DNA from: Zonotrichia leucophrys gambelii
Lineage: Eukaryota; Chordata; Aves; Passeriformes; Passerellidae
Assembly (NCBI RefSeq): GCF_028769735.1
Contig: NC_088178.1
Coordinates: 18,550,357-18,614,356 of the forward strand
DNA: 64,000 bases
Direction of reading: 5' to 3'
Shown here: in pieces, positions 23,801-36,722 of the stretch
Position numbering within the stretch: position 1 is the first letter of the stretch
How the letters are laid out: each line of letters opens with the position of its first letter
Program-made: the position numbers and the translations under genes
Notes under the pieces: model-generated
Seen by the model: the letters and a program-made list of their open reading frames with translations, nothing else
Told to the model about the DNA's origin: nothing
Database searches by the model: none

Positions 23801-26473
23801 TGGGGGGAAATGGTGTTCATGACATTAAAAAGCATATCCTTCCTGTCAGCTCTGAGCATGGAACAGGAATATCTAATCAAAAGGGCTTGCACTGGATCAT
23901 ATCAGTTTCTGACTGCAAACTCTAAATCCACATTGTCAGAGCAAGACAAAATGATCTACAGGTAACAGAAATGGAAAAAATGAATTGATAGGGAGATCAG
24001 ACTGTGACTAAATGGAAGCAGGGAGGCTGAAAGGCAGCATTTTAATAAGGAAGGCTTTTGTACGGTTTTCAGGTACAATTGGGCAGATTTGTATGAAACA
24101 AAATTTCATCCTGGAGACCATTTAAATTTCATTGATAAGAATGCACTTCATTGGTTCATTTAGAAACTTCCACTGTGTCTTTTGCCCCCTTATTTCTTTG
24201 TATAAAAATAAGAACCATCTGTAGGAAAAAAAAAAAAAACCCACACAACTTGTTTGTGTGAGTGCTTTGCTGTTGTTGTTTAGATTTCTAGGAAACAGAT
24301 GCATGTTTCTCATTTGGGGAAAACATACATCTGTTCTGCCAAATTCTCTCCAGAAATTCTTAATTTTCCAGTAAGAGCTCATTCAACTACATTTGAAAAT
24401 AAGAAACTTTCCCTCCATCATCTGTGTACACACAGACATGTTACAAGGAAAAATGGTCATTTTGACACAGTAAGGAATTGTTTTCTCAGCAAATCCATAA
24501 GTGTTTGCAAAATTCTATATAATAATTTAGGTGAGAAGGAAAAATAGAAGGTAGCAACAAATTTGCTTCTATAATAGTGAAAGAATATTTGCACAGTTGG
24601 AGCTCTTACAGTCTCATATTGAAGAGTGGTAAACAATTTAACAAGGCTGAAACCAATAAGGTTGTATAGAAATTTATGTGTAAGGTTTAATAAAAATGTA
24701 ATTCTGTCTACAAATTACTTAAACCATTGAGTGGAATTCTATAGTAGCAGTATTATTCTCTTTCATAGTTTAAATATTTTGTAGAGAGATTATCATTATG
24801 TTACATTTACAGGTCTTCTCCAGAAGGGGAGCAGGGGAAATAACTTCATGAGTTCTAAATGTTAGTCTGCTTTTGGATTTACTTCAAAATATTACTTTGT
24901 ATATTTTTCCATTTCTTCTTGTTTTGAAAAGAAACAACTACAACATAACTGGTAATAGCACATGAGTCATGTTCATTTGTGCCCATTTCAGGGTTTGGAT
25001 TATACTATCTTGCATTAAGGTATCTTCCTTTGCCTAGGGGATTTTTATCTTCAGCTTAGAAATAGAGGATGAAAAAATGCATAATCAGTAGTCAAATCCC
25101 AGTGCAGAAGGAATCTATGAGTACATCAAGTAGAGCAAACCTATTAACTTGTTCACCTTCAGGGAGAAGATCCTACAGTAGCAATGCATTTTGGAAATAA
25201 ATTCTAAGCAGGTGGACAGAGCAGCAGGAGGGCAGTATCAGGCTAATACAGCAGGAGGGCAACAGCAGCCAGTTAGAAAAAAGTGAATCCTATGGACTGT
25301 GGGGAGCTGCATATTAGAATTGCCAAACTGACTATTTCCTACTGCAGGTCTTAAATAAATTAGACCTGCACAGAAATGTGGGCAGTGATATCTCCCCACA
25401 TGGCACAAATAACAATCGAAATGAAAGCCGTCCGTGTGTGCCCCAGTAAAGCTCTGAATGCTCAGGTGAGGTGTTGCTTCACTCTTATTTAAGCTTGTCA
25501 CTGTAAGTGAAGCCTGTGGCCAGATGTAAATGGGCCCACAGGTATTTCTTGATGCTGACGGTATTGCCTACATAGCAGTGAATTTCTTTCAGTGCAACAA
25601 ATACAGCTTCTTCTGTATATCCATCCCTAGATCCAGTTCTGATGCCATCAGGTGGTGATGTGGGACTGGTAGGAGATGAGAGCTCAGCAGGGAGGTCACA
25701 GCTTCCTGAAGGAGTAGCAGGAAGGGAGAGACATCCCTGAATATGCTGGAGAGTGAGAGAGCTGTGCTAAGCTCCTGCTGCAGCCTGTCCAGCCGAGGCA
25801 CCCTGCAGCCTCCAGACATCCTCCTCCAGGTCACAACAGGGACTCTGTTTTCCTTTGAGCAGCAGATATAAACAGCTGCCTTGAGTTAAAAGTGAGCCCC
25901 CAGTGCCAATACAGGGATGGAGATTTCTGTGCAGTGCCAGCCTAACCACTAACACTTCAGAAAGGGGTGGAAGGGGTGGCTTTGCTCAGACACTCTGCTT
26001 ATAGGCTGAAAATGGGCCTTGAGTGTTCAGCCTGGGCTGCTGCTTGAAGCAGGAGTGATCCACTCATCCTCAGCCCGGATCTGTCCAGAAGAGTCCCTGA
26101 CTCCCTTGATTTGTCACGCTGGCCAACGTGTGGCTGCTTGCACTGAAGTGCATCAGTTTGTTCATGTACCCACACCTCTGCTGCTCTGCTTCTGGGGGTC
26201 TGGGCTGTTGGCTGCTCTCCTTGGGCAGCCACTGGCAGAGGCTCTGCCTGGATGTTGCCACCTGCTCGTCTGTCCAGAGATGGCTGATATTCCGCCTGCT
26301 GTCACTCTGGCTGTAGCTTTTATTTTTCTGTCTGTGGCAGCTGGCCTGGTTGTGGGTTGATTTGTTGCATGCAGTGTTTTTTCTCCCCTGACTGCATACC
26401 TTAGGCTACAAATTATACTCTGAATTTTCCATCCCACAAGGGTGCAATGGAAAGCCAGTTGAATGCAGAAGAA
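20821..26473. other. Gene-free stretch with a GC-richer block at its right end
   Basis: A good acceptor-like site (polypyrimidine tract, then CTGCAG) ends at 20894 but no donor or coding exon follows. A 14-A run is at 24226-24239. A CAGCAGGAGGGCA word occurs twice within 25215-25262. The segment 25640-26360 is GC-richer and carries overlapping frames on both strands (113 codons plus, 136 codons minus) without any recognised domain. No gene is supported. Confidence 0.5.
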
Positions 26474-26510
26474 ATCTCCTGCTGACTTCAATGGGACACT
26501 AATCATATTC
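26474..26510. repeat. Possible relic of an old amniote interspersed repeat
   Basis: The words TGACTTCAATGGGAC and CTAATCAT resemble the core of a palindromic repeat that I remember from turtle and crocodile DNA, where TTGACTTCAATGGGACTACTCAT is common. Only about 30 bp match, so this could be coincidence. A search against reptile repeat libraries would decide. Confidence 0.3.
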
Positions 26511-29500
26511 CAAATCACTGATGCTACAGGGTTCATCATGAAGTTTAGCTCTTTGCTCAAAATACTGCACATCTGAGAATAGTTTCCAGCAAATTATATT
26601 CTTTTGGAAATGTCCCTGCTCCCTTATTGAGGCTTCTTAGCATTTGTGCTTCTAGGCCTCACCTCTTCTTAAGAGCCACTCTTGAGATTGTATCTTTAGT
26701 AATTTCAGTCTGAAGAAAATTCCGCCCCCTAAAGTGCCCTGGTCTGCATTTCATTCCATTTAACCAGTGAAAAAGGTTTCTCCCTGCTGAAGAAATTGTT
26801 CTTTCAAGGTAGACATTCTCCCTTTAGTATCCTGAGAATGGAGCTGAATTTTTGAAAGAGCAAATTTCTCTGCTGCCCCTTTTGAGAGTTGCAGGAGTTT
26901 CCCTTGGGTTCCTCTCTGTCCTCCCAGCAGATTACACATATTAGTGAGACACTCAGCAATTGTAACTCCATCCTCTTTATTTCACTACTTCACAGAGAAA
27001 CTTGAGGTACTGGGAGAGTCTGCCCATGGGTGAGTCCCCAGCAAGCTGAGGTCCCTTAACAGTATTTCACAGTTTTGGGATTTGGCTATGCAATGTTGTA
27101 CCATGGGCACATTTGCAATGACCTTCTTGTGAAATTCTTCCCACTCTAATTAGAGGAGCATCAATATTTTTCTTCTAACATGGATTTAGTAGAGCTTTAA
27201 CACTCACAAATCATCACCTGAAAACCGACAAGTATTTTAGGACAGTGACGTGTCGGGATTAGGTTAGAGAAGGATGGCAATAGAGAAATCAAACACAATT
27301 AGGTGGGATTTTTTTCTATTTTGATAAAGAATAGAACTTACAATCACAGTTAATTCATAATGCTAACCTTGAATCAATAAAAAGGAAAAAAAAAGGTATA
27401 TCCCCTTTGCAAATAATTGTAATGAGGTTTGAGACTTTCAGTTGTTACAAATAAAAAAAATATATAGCAATTGAACATAACAAAGGTGATCTATGCTAAA
27501 TCAATTTTATGTTCACAAAAGCTATTAATGGATGCTCATTGTTAAACTTCCAGCAAAAACTGGCATGGGCTTTTGGCTTCTGCTTTATTTCTTGGGATAC
27601 ACACCATGTCTCAAGGTCATGAGTTTTAAAAGCTTTCAAGGGGCTTCTGCTGATTGTCCCTCATGAGATCTGGTTGCAAAAATGTACTGACTGTGTCAAC
27701 ATTCATTTATTTCCTATCATGCTAAGGTTTAGTTTGGGGCTTTTTTGCTTGAGAGTTGGGTTGCAGTTTTTTTGCACTGCAAGGTTTAGCTGACACATTT
27801 ACTAATTTTAAAAAAGTGTGGAGGTGACTATGGTGTCAGGTAAAACTCCCAACTTACATCTATTTTTTTAAGATAGGAAGTACATGAAGAAATTAAGCTT
27901 CCACAATTGGTCTGTTCTGAAGCTGATCTGGAGAGTGAAGTTACCCATGGAATTGACCTACAGATGTCTGTAATTCCTGGAGGTTCTGCAGAGTGTGTGA
28001 CTTCTTTGGCAGTTACACAGTTTGGATGTTCTACCTCAGGAGAAGAGGGTCAGAGACATTGGCTGGGAATCCTGCACACACAAGCTCTGGTTCATCCATG
28101 TCAGTCAAGAGAAAAAATTTGGTGGTGCACTCCCCAGATTAGACTAAGGAAATAGGATGAAGAAATTAAAAACAGAATTTACTGAGTTGAAAAAACAAAA
28201 ATCCCAAAACAGTTTGTTGAACCTATTCTCATTCATAAAGCTCCTAAAACGTAATGAGCGACAGAAGGATAGAAAATCAAAGCCCCTTTATTCAACAATA
28301 GGTTGACTTTATCACTTGAAAAATACATGAAGTTCAGTGGAATCAGAGTCAGGTTTAAAACAGTTAATGTGGGTGTGCTAATAGAAAACCAAACTTTCTG
28401 AAATTGTTCTTTTTGAAAAGCAAACTGCCTCCAAAATATTGATTCAATACTTAAGGGAAAATATGGAATTCTGAAAAGCTGAACATGTTCACAGGCTGTT
28501 TTAACCAAAGGGGTTAGGTATTCCCCTTAATTTCTAGATATTCCCACAATGAAACGAGTAGAAAACAGAGGTGCACTACCATCATTGATGAATGAGAAAG
28601 AAAATCAAAAGTAGGGCAAGAAGTCTCATACACAATTGATAAAAATGTACCGGCTTCACCCAACACTTCACTGTTGACTTTACATAATGCGGAAAACAAT
28701 CATAACAGAAATAGTAATATACACTAGCAGTAACAGAAAGCAGCACAAATTGAGTGCAAACAACATGAAAAAAGAAAGCCACCAGTCCAGTTTGTCAATA
28801 AAGATCAGAATTTTCAAGGACCATGCTCGAATCCCTGTTATTAATCAGGCTCCCAATTTACAACAGATGATATTGTGCAGCTGGTGATTGATAATCCTTC
28901 CAGGCATAATGTCAGTTCTTCCTTGAACCATGAAGACACAGCTTGTGTGTGTTTGAGATCTCATAGATTGGTGAGCTCCACAGTTCACCAGCTGCCCAAA
29001 TTACTTTCTATTGAAAAAAATGCTTTTATTTGGGTAAGGGGGGGAACGAATTCGTAATATTCCTCTGCTCTTTTCTTCTTTTTTCTTTGCAGATGTGGAG
29101 GTAAATTTGCAACACGTTGAATATAAAAGTGAAAGCTATTAGAAGCAATAATGTTGCTAGAAAACAAACATCTGTCACTCATGCAGATAATATCCTGTAA
29201 ACCCATCTAACTATATCTAGTTTCCCTCCTGATTGTATTGGGGTGGCAAGACAGGGATTTGAGTGACAGACATCCAACCTGGAACAGAGCTATGCATATT
29301 TGTATTTTTTACAGGGCCTCATCACTCCTAAAAGATGTAAATTTTAAAATTTTCTTTCATTGAGAAAAGAAATTATGAGGAAAAGTTTGTTACCTTGGAA
29401 CAAAGAGTCAAAGTTATCGTGGGGCTCTGGCTTTCATAAAAATTTTACCAAGTTTTTAAATTGTCTAATGAAAAAAGAGCATGAATAATTTAAATGGAGA

Positions 29501-32500
29501 CTGCATTTTCTATATTAGAACCATACTATACCAATACAACAGAAGAGACAACACTTGAGACAGCTTAACTTAATCCTCTTCCTCCCAGACTTTGATTACA
29601 ATCTTCAAAACTGCTACAGAACCTCTATATTAAAGGCAGATTTCCCCCTATCTTTCTAATAAATTGTTGTTAGATTATTGGAATGCAGCCTTAATAATTT
29701 TAATCAATGAGATTTTAACTTTTGTATGTGACCTCAGCAATATCATGAAAATTGGATAATTATTAGACCACCGGAGAATTTTGCATTCCAAGAAATTAAA
29801 CCCTTTCTATGTAATTTTTTAAAACTTTTTTTTCATCAATTATAACAAATTAATTTCCAATTCTGATAGGTCTGTGAAGAATCAGAAAGTTTGGTTTGTG
29901 ATTGAGGCATGATAATCCAAATACCTACACTTTTAGTCCTATTTGACCATATCTATATTTTCTTTACAGTGTACAGATGTAACAGGTCACATTTTCCCCC
30001 ATAAACAAAGCTTTCTGCCCAGAGATCTGCAATGTAGGCAAAATATGATCCTCTGCCAATAAAACCAGGCTCTCTCTTGAATGATACCAATCTGTAAGTT
30101 GGCATTTTGCATTACGTGCTTATTTGCCAAGCAGTAAATTGATTTGTTCAAGACAGAAAGAGAATAATGTGCAACCTAATAATCCTGAACTACTGTAGGA
30201 TATGACAGAAAGGTTTAGGGGCTTATTTACCAAAGGCCATGCTCTCATTTTAAATCAGGGGTCTTTGATCTGAAATTAAAAAGAAGGGGAAAGAAAGGAA
30301 ATTTCTATCTGATCAGTGTTTCCCTATTCTGGGCCCTCTAATCTGGTGTCCATCATGTAATGCATGTCCATCAGCCTGATCAGATGACTTCTTTCAAAAC
30401 TTCATCCATTTTCTGTTTCTTGCTTTTGGACTTTTGCCACGAGCTACCAGAGGTAGCCTCTGAAGAGCAGAGAGAAAAAGGTGAAATGCAGGTGAATATC
30501 TGGGGAAGGATCTCTGGACGGAGTTTTTTACAAGGCAGGAGAGAAAGAGGAAAAGAATTTACTAAATAAAAGTAATGCTTAATCATTTTTAATTAGCATT
30601 AAATTAGAGATGTAATCTTTATATAGTGAACCAGAATATATATTAAGTATTTGCCCAAGAAACTGAACCAACAAATATTCATAACTAGAGCTGGCTATAC
30701 TTTTTGTGATAACCACTGATTCTGTGATAACAATGCTTGTTTTCATAGAAATGAAAAGCTTCTGTCTTGAACAGTTTTTCATTTTGAAGCCTGTGTTACC
30801 TTAAATCAGGTACTAAATGACTAGTGTCTGATTTTCCCATAGTAATAATAAAGCAGCCTCCCCCAGTGGCTTCCTTCTCCCCAGACCTCACTGATTTATG
30901 GCCAGATCTGGAGCACCAGTTTCTGTCATGTCTATTGCTTATTTTATTTCTTTTAAATTATTGTTCCTGTTGTGATAAAGCACAGAGTATCTTGTTGCAA
31001 ACCCTATGGGCGCTAGTTGAAAAAATAGAAGAGTTCCCTTTCCTTATCAAGTTTAAAATTACTCCATCTGAAGATAGAAACTGTGTGAGAAAAACCAAAG
31101 CTATTGCAAGAAATAACGGCATAATAGTGAAATGATTATGCTTCCCATCAGAGAGGTGGTCCAAAATGTGAAAATGTCATCAAGTATCTTGGGAAAGAAA
31201 TTTTTTGAAATTACAGCCAGATCTACACTTCAGCCAACAGAACAAGCAAAATGAGATGTACTCTGGCTCTTTACACAGAGAAAAATGGAGGCCTCTTAAG
31301 TATCTGCTAGTCTGAGGTAGAAATTTTGGAACTGCAATTTTGTGATTGAATTAAACTGTTCCCATGCCTAATTTTATTACAGGCTTTGTCAAAGGAATGG
31401 CTAAATGTCTACTCATTAGTCCTGATCTCAATCTTTATCTCAGGGGACTTTTATCATCATTAGTGTTAATTCTATTAAATTAATTGAGAGGTTGTTATTT
31501 TCATCTATGAATGGTGTGTATTTTTGATTGACTAGTCAATGACAAGTCTCTTTTCATTTTCTACTATAGTAAGGCTATGAAAAAGAAAAGAAGTGGAATA
31601 GTTGGGCAATTAAGTTATACAATAATGACAAGGTCAGGGCTAAGTACATTGTGGTAGTTTACAAGTTACTAAGGCATTTGAGTTTTCATGTTCCTTACAG
31701 AAATTGTAATGAAAATAAAAAGTGACACATGAATCCATTAACATGACAGCACAATAAAAGGAAGGAGAAATAATTTTAAGCATACAAGTATACATCAAAA
31801 TAGTTTGAAGGGATCAGAGACAAACCACAAGAGAATTCTGACTCTTTCCAAAATAAGACAATACACCACAGAATACATACATTTGCCATTCCCTCCTAAA
31901 CCCATGTCATTCCCAGTTGGTTTCCTGTATTTCAGGAATGTTTTTCCTTGCTTTATCTTTTCGATCTGCCCTACCTCTCAGTAAGACCTCTGAGTCATGC
32001 AAAGATGGTTCTATTCATTGAAGTCTTGATGTTGGTGTAATGAATGTGTTGCTTTGCCAAGAAAAGAGCAGCTCTCATAAAAAATGTGTGAAGCTGTGCC
32101 AGTAAAAAGTGACACATTTATAAATATGGAACAATGTAGTCGTATTAAACCTATGCCTGCAAACATCCTGCATATTGCATCACTCTAGTTGAACTGCTTT
32201 ACCCAATAGACTTATGGAATTTATTTGCTGAAAAAGAAAGAGCTGGGCTCCTGTCTTAAAGTTTAGCAGAGACAAAAAAGTTTGGAGGAGGAGAGTTGCA
32301 CTACTAGCTGTTTGCAGCATGTTTGTAGCTAAGGTGGCAAGCAAAGGTGTTACAAAACAATTATTTGTTCTGTTTCACCTTTATAAAATAAGACAAAAAT
32401 ATTACTTCACCTGAATATGTCATCAAATGATGTAAATGATCTCTTCAAACACCTGGGGTACTCTGGGCTTTCTAACAAAAAAAAATAAGTATTGTCATCA

Positions 32501-33895
32501 TTTCTCTGGCACAGTACCTGCACAAGAAGCTCCTGTGAATGGATGACAAAGATCTTGCCTTAATGTATTAAGAGCATGGTCAAAAAAGATAAAAGGTGGG
32601 CTTCATGCTGACTTTCCCTGAGAACTTTGCTTCGAATGAAGGTGATCCCTAAAACACATAGGGAAGTTAAGAGCTCTTTTAAAGTCTGCTGAATGGGAGA
32701 GATCCTTCTGAGTCTGCTGTGCTCTACCTGCACAGCTCACTCTGCACCTGGCCAGAACCTTTCTTTTGGGCCCACCCTGCAGTGTTCCCAATGACTGCGG
32801 GTGGCACAGCACTGCCTACATCAAAGAAATCTCCAGCTGTCCTGTTAAAATCTGTCTTCATTCTCTTGGCACTTATGGCAGAGTACAAAGGAGATAATCA
32901 GGGTCAAACCTCAACACTTCACTGCAGAATATTCTCTCAGTGATGCTCGGCTTATGCAGATACAGCAGATTCACCTGGGGACCTTAGATTATTTTGCAAA
33001 TCTAGAATGAAACAAACTGTTCTATTTGCAGATCTTGACTACACCTGATGCAGATAGGTTCTGCTCCAGCTCAAGCTCCCAAAGAGATCTCATGTCTGCT
33101 TTTGCCAGGGAGCCTGTGTTCTTGCACAGAGCATGGTGACTGCTCCTAACAACCATTGTTTTAGCAATACTCTGGACTAATATAATCATTTTTCCAACAC
33201 CATTACTCTTTGGATGCCTTATGTAAATGTAACAAATTAGCCTTGCTGCTACCATTGCAATGTTAATTTAACAGAATGCACAGCTTTCTGCCAGCTGAGT
33301 CTGTAACACATCCCATCCAGCTGACACATTAGGGTGGCAGGTTTCAGGCTGTTCAGTTATCTCCTGTTCTTGTGATAGCAAATTTTGCAGGATTTTGACA
33401 CCTTGTCTTTCAGTTTCTCTCTCTCACTCATCCTTTCTTGCCTTTTGGGAATGAAGAAGAAACTTTCCATCCTGTGTCTCTTCCCATATTAGAGTGGATC
33501 TCTGAGTGATTCCCTCAAGACAGCTCATGAGTTCTCTAACAAAGAAAGAATGAATTCATGTGGGGTTTTTTTCCTGGCCTAATATTAAAAGGAGAAAATA
33601 CATCTATTTATGAATCATCAGCAAAATTCATTGATTTCATCCAGACTTTGTGTGTCTTTTCACTGAACACAGCTGCTATTTCCAAATAGTATTTGATAAG
33701 TTTGTTCTTTTAGTAGATGGTATTATCTCTTAGAAAAGGATATTATTTTGCTGTCTTCGTCACTCATTATGAAGCTGAGAACCTGATAGGGGTAAAGATC
33801 ATCAAACATCAGAGGTGCAATAAATCTTTTCTTTTTTTAATCACCTAAGAAATTTCTGTAAGGTTTTTAAAATGCATGGTAAGCTCTGGACCCTT
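26511..33895. other. Long AT-rich gene-free stretch
   Basis: No gene is recognised. It contains homeodomain-type TAAT-rich sequence at 29620-29860 and a strong polypyrimidine acceptor ending at 29092, followed after 8 nt by a donor-like GTAAAT. Several short A-runs occur (27380, 32478). The open frames here are at most 103 codons long and have no recognisable features. Confidence 0.5.
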
Positions 33896-34315
33896 GATCA
33901 CGGAATAGCTGAGGTGGGCAGGGATGCCCCTCTGGAGATCATCTACTGCAAATACCTGCCCAAAGCAGGGTCAGGGAGAGCATGTTGCTCTGGGCACGGT
34001 CAGGTGGATTTTAAATATCTGCACAGATAGAGACTCTCAACCTTCTCTGTTTGACCTGCTCCTACTTTTGATCATCTCCACGGGAAAAAATAATATTTTT
34101 CTTTTATTTGAAAGGAATTTTTAGTATTTTAGCTCATTTGTCCTGTGGGCACAGTGAAGAAGACTCTGACTACACCTCCTTTACTCCCTCCCATCAGGTA
34201 TTTTTACGCACTGGTGAGATCCCCTTGAGCCATTTGTTCTCCCGGCTGAAGATTTCAAGTGTCTCTTTACATAGTGGATGCTCCATTTCATCTGTCATCT
34301 TCATGGCTCCTTGCT
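33896..34315 (-). mobile_element. CR1 LINE fragment, 3' end (copy 2, older)
   Basis: The plus strand is the reverse complement of a second CR1 subfamily. It shows GATCACGGAATAGCTGAGG (tail), TCTGGAGATCATCTA, AAAGCAGGGTCA, GGAATTTTTAGTATTT, TTTACTCCCTCCCATCAGGT, GATCCCCTTGAGCC and ATCATCTTCATGGC-like words in the expected order. About 420 bp remain, with internal small deletions and many substitutions, so it looks older than the copy at 2172-2692. The 3' end of the element is at the lower coordinate. The 69-codon plus frame across its right half is antisense to CR1 and not a gene. Confidence 0.88.
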
Positions 34316-36065
34316 AATATTTATTAATGTTAGGGATCTGTGTGTCACCAAATTAGATATTGGCAAAGATCATGTCCCAGACAAGCTCATGTCTTCTCTG
34401 GAGAGAAAGGGGCATCCCTGGAGCTTTTCAGCTTGCAGATGATGGAATTTCTAAATTGGAATAGGTAAGTTTTTCTCCTAACAACTTCAATATAAATGCT
34501 ATTCTTACAAAACTATGATCTATAACCTGATAAATGAATTTGCCTGTGTTTTCCTCAAAGTAAGCCTGGGCCTCTTTAGGTAGTATTTTTATGAGTACCT
34601 TATTTGATTGTGCTTTAGAAAGGCATAAATAGTTTTTCCTGCAAACACTGTAAGAATAGGAGATGGATGGTAAAGTCAGCTTGCTGGGCTAAAATATGAT
34701 TCAGCTGACAAAAGAGCTGGTTTGCAGTGTTCCTATCTAAATCATATACTGATGGCAATAATGATCTGTCAAAACATATATCCTCACAGTCATTTTCCCC
34801 CTACTCATTCAGATGTCAGAACCTAACTCAGAAAGAGAAGGTATGAGTAGAACAGGAGGTGACAGAATCACTTACACAGCCCAAGTTTTCTGACCCTTAG
34901 TCTTCCAGATGGACACTGTCCTCTTGTAAACATTATTTGAGTTATTTTTTCATAAATAATGTTAGGTAGATGCTTACTGAATACTCAAGTGTGTTTTCAC
35001 AGCTACTGGACTGCAGGAAAGAATATTCTTTCTCCCAGGCAAGGATGATAAAGAATGCAAAAAGGCAGCACATCTCAATTCTCTGTCACTGCTGGCTTCT
35101 TGAGCATGAGCTGACACACACCATGGACTTTGAAGATACAGTGATTGAATCTGTGCAGAGTGGAGGGAAGAGACATTTGAATTCGATAACCTAACATTCT
35201 CTTTAGCAGGGACTAATATAGGACATTTAAATTCACCATGGATGAGAATGCATGGTTGAATGTGTTGAAGCTTTTTTCTCTAAAATAGCTTTTATAGGAT
35301 TTTTTTAATAAATAATAACAGAATAGAGCATAAAACAATGTTGCAAGGCAATGTCACTGTATGGTGTGAAGTATAATTGATGCATTGTGACAGAGAAGGC
35401 AAAAAGTATGCCCAAGGATAAATTTCTCACTAAATTGACTAAAGGACAGCAAAAGCCATGGGAAAAAGAAGCTGGAAACATTGTTTATGAGAAATATTTT
35501 ATTTATATTCAAATATGCAACCACTTTTGTACTCTCACTAAGCCTACCATGCACAATATTTGGAAAAACATCTGTTTCTCCCATACTTTAGCTCAATATT
35601 CTTTATTGCTATTTTCTTGTCCCCCATCCAATCAGTAATTTTAATTATTTCCATTATCATGTACTCAGCTAAGAGTTTAGTTTCAGTAAATTAGACTGAA
35701 TCAGTTTGCTTTCATTATTTTCTATTTGTTCCACTTACTGCAAATTGTTCTCTTTGGCTGTTATTATTTTTCATTAAGTTCTTTGAATTCTTCAAATCCC
35801 TTCTTGAAACACCCAGCAACACAAATATTTAAACTAAATCTGTTTTCAAAAGTTATTTTATGCTTTTAGTTTTCACAGCAAAAAATCCAGAAACCAAATC
35901 ACAACATGGTCTAATTCCTCTATTCTAAAATCAAACACCCAGTATCCCTGGGGGCAGAAAGTCACTTTCCTTCCTCATGGAACAGTTCTACCATATTTTT
36001 TTTTTCTTCTCCTCTACTACAACATGATTTCTTAGTGATTGGAGATGATGTCTTCCCTTTTAACC
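34316..36065. other. AT-rich unique DNA
   Basis: No gene is recognised. T-rich tracts occur near 35280-35310 and 35995-36006. The 83-codon plus frame at 35387-35638 and its antisense partner show no domain. Nothing else can be supported. Confidence 0.5.
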
Positions 36066-36722
36066 TCCTGATGCAAAGTTTATGTAGTATGTATTACCTA
36101 CCTCCTTCTTACAACGTGGAGTGACCCTCAAGATATTTATTTGGTTTTCCCAGCAGGGAAAAGTACATGTGAGGCTCAGCAACAGAAAGGCAACAGAGGA
36201 CCCTCAAGCAGAGTAATACCCCTTCTGAGCAAACCACATGGCATTTCCAACAAAAAATGTAAAAAAGCCATTTATATTCCACCTTTTCCCAGGTGTGTGA
36301 GATACACAAACCTCTGTGGCTGAGGTGACTGTCCTCCTCCTGGAGGTGACATTCCTCCTCCTGTATGTGTTTGCCTTCTGAGCTCTGTTAGCCCAGCAGC
36401 TCTGCCTCTGCAGCCTCCAGCTCCTCCTGGAGTACAGGGCGCCTCTGCAAAGGTCTCTGTCCCAGCAAACTGGGATTTCCAGAGCTTGATGTCCCACCTT
36501 GTTGAACTATTCCAGGACAAGGGTGCTGAATCCCCTGCATTGTGGGATGCAGCTGTAACTCACAGCCCAAGGAGGAGTCTCTCCAGACCAGGCTGAATTC
36601 ACATGAGAATCAGTCCCTGAAATCAAATATCTGTACACAAATTACTCTGCTAACTCTGTGCAACTCCCTTGCACATCTTATAAAAGATCAAGATTCCTAG
36701 CTTAGGTGGCAGGGTTTTTTCT
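36066..36722 (-). other. GC-richer block with minus-strand TATA box and poly(A) signal; possible LTR remnant
   Basis: On the minus strand GGAATATAAATGG (TATAAA at 36271-36276) is followed about 130 nt later by AATAAA (36136-36141). This is the spacing of a U3-R boundary and R-region poly(A) signal in a retroviral LTR. The roughly 400 bp upstream in that orientation are GC-richer than the flanks and contain a 21-bp tandem duplication. I could not find convincing TG...CA ends or a target-site duplication, so boundaries are approximate. A terminal exon of a minus-strand transcript is an alternative. Confidence 0.25.
36322..36363. repeat. 21-bp tandem duplication (2 copies)
   Basis: Units 36322-36342 and 36343-36363 both read GAGGTGAC-NN-TCCTCCTCCTG and differ only at the two central bases. 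The unit is seven codons long, so open frames pass through it, but no coding sequence is claimed. Confidence 0.85.
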
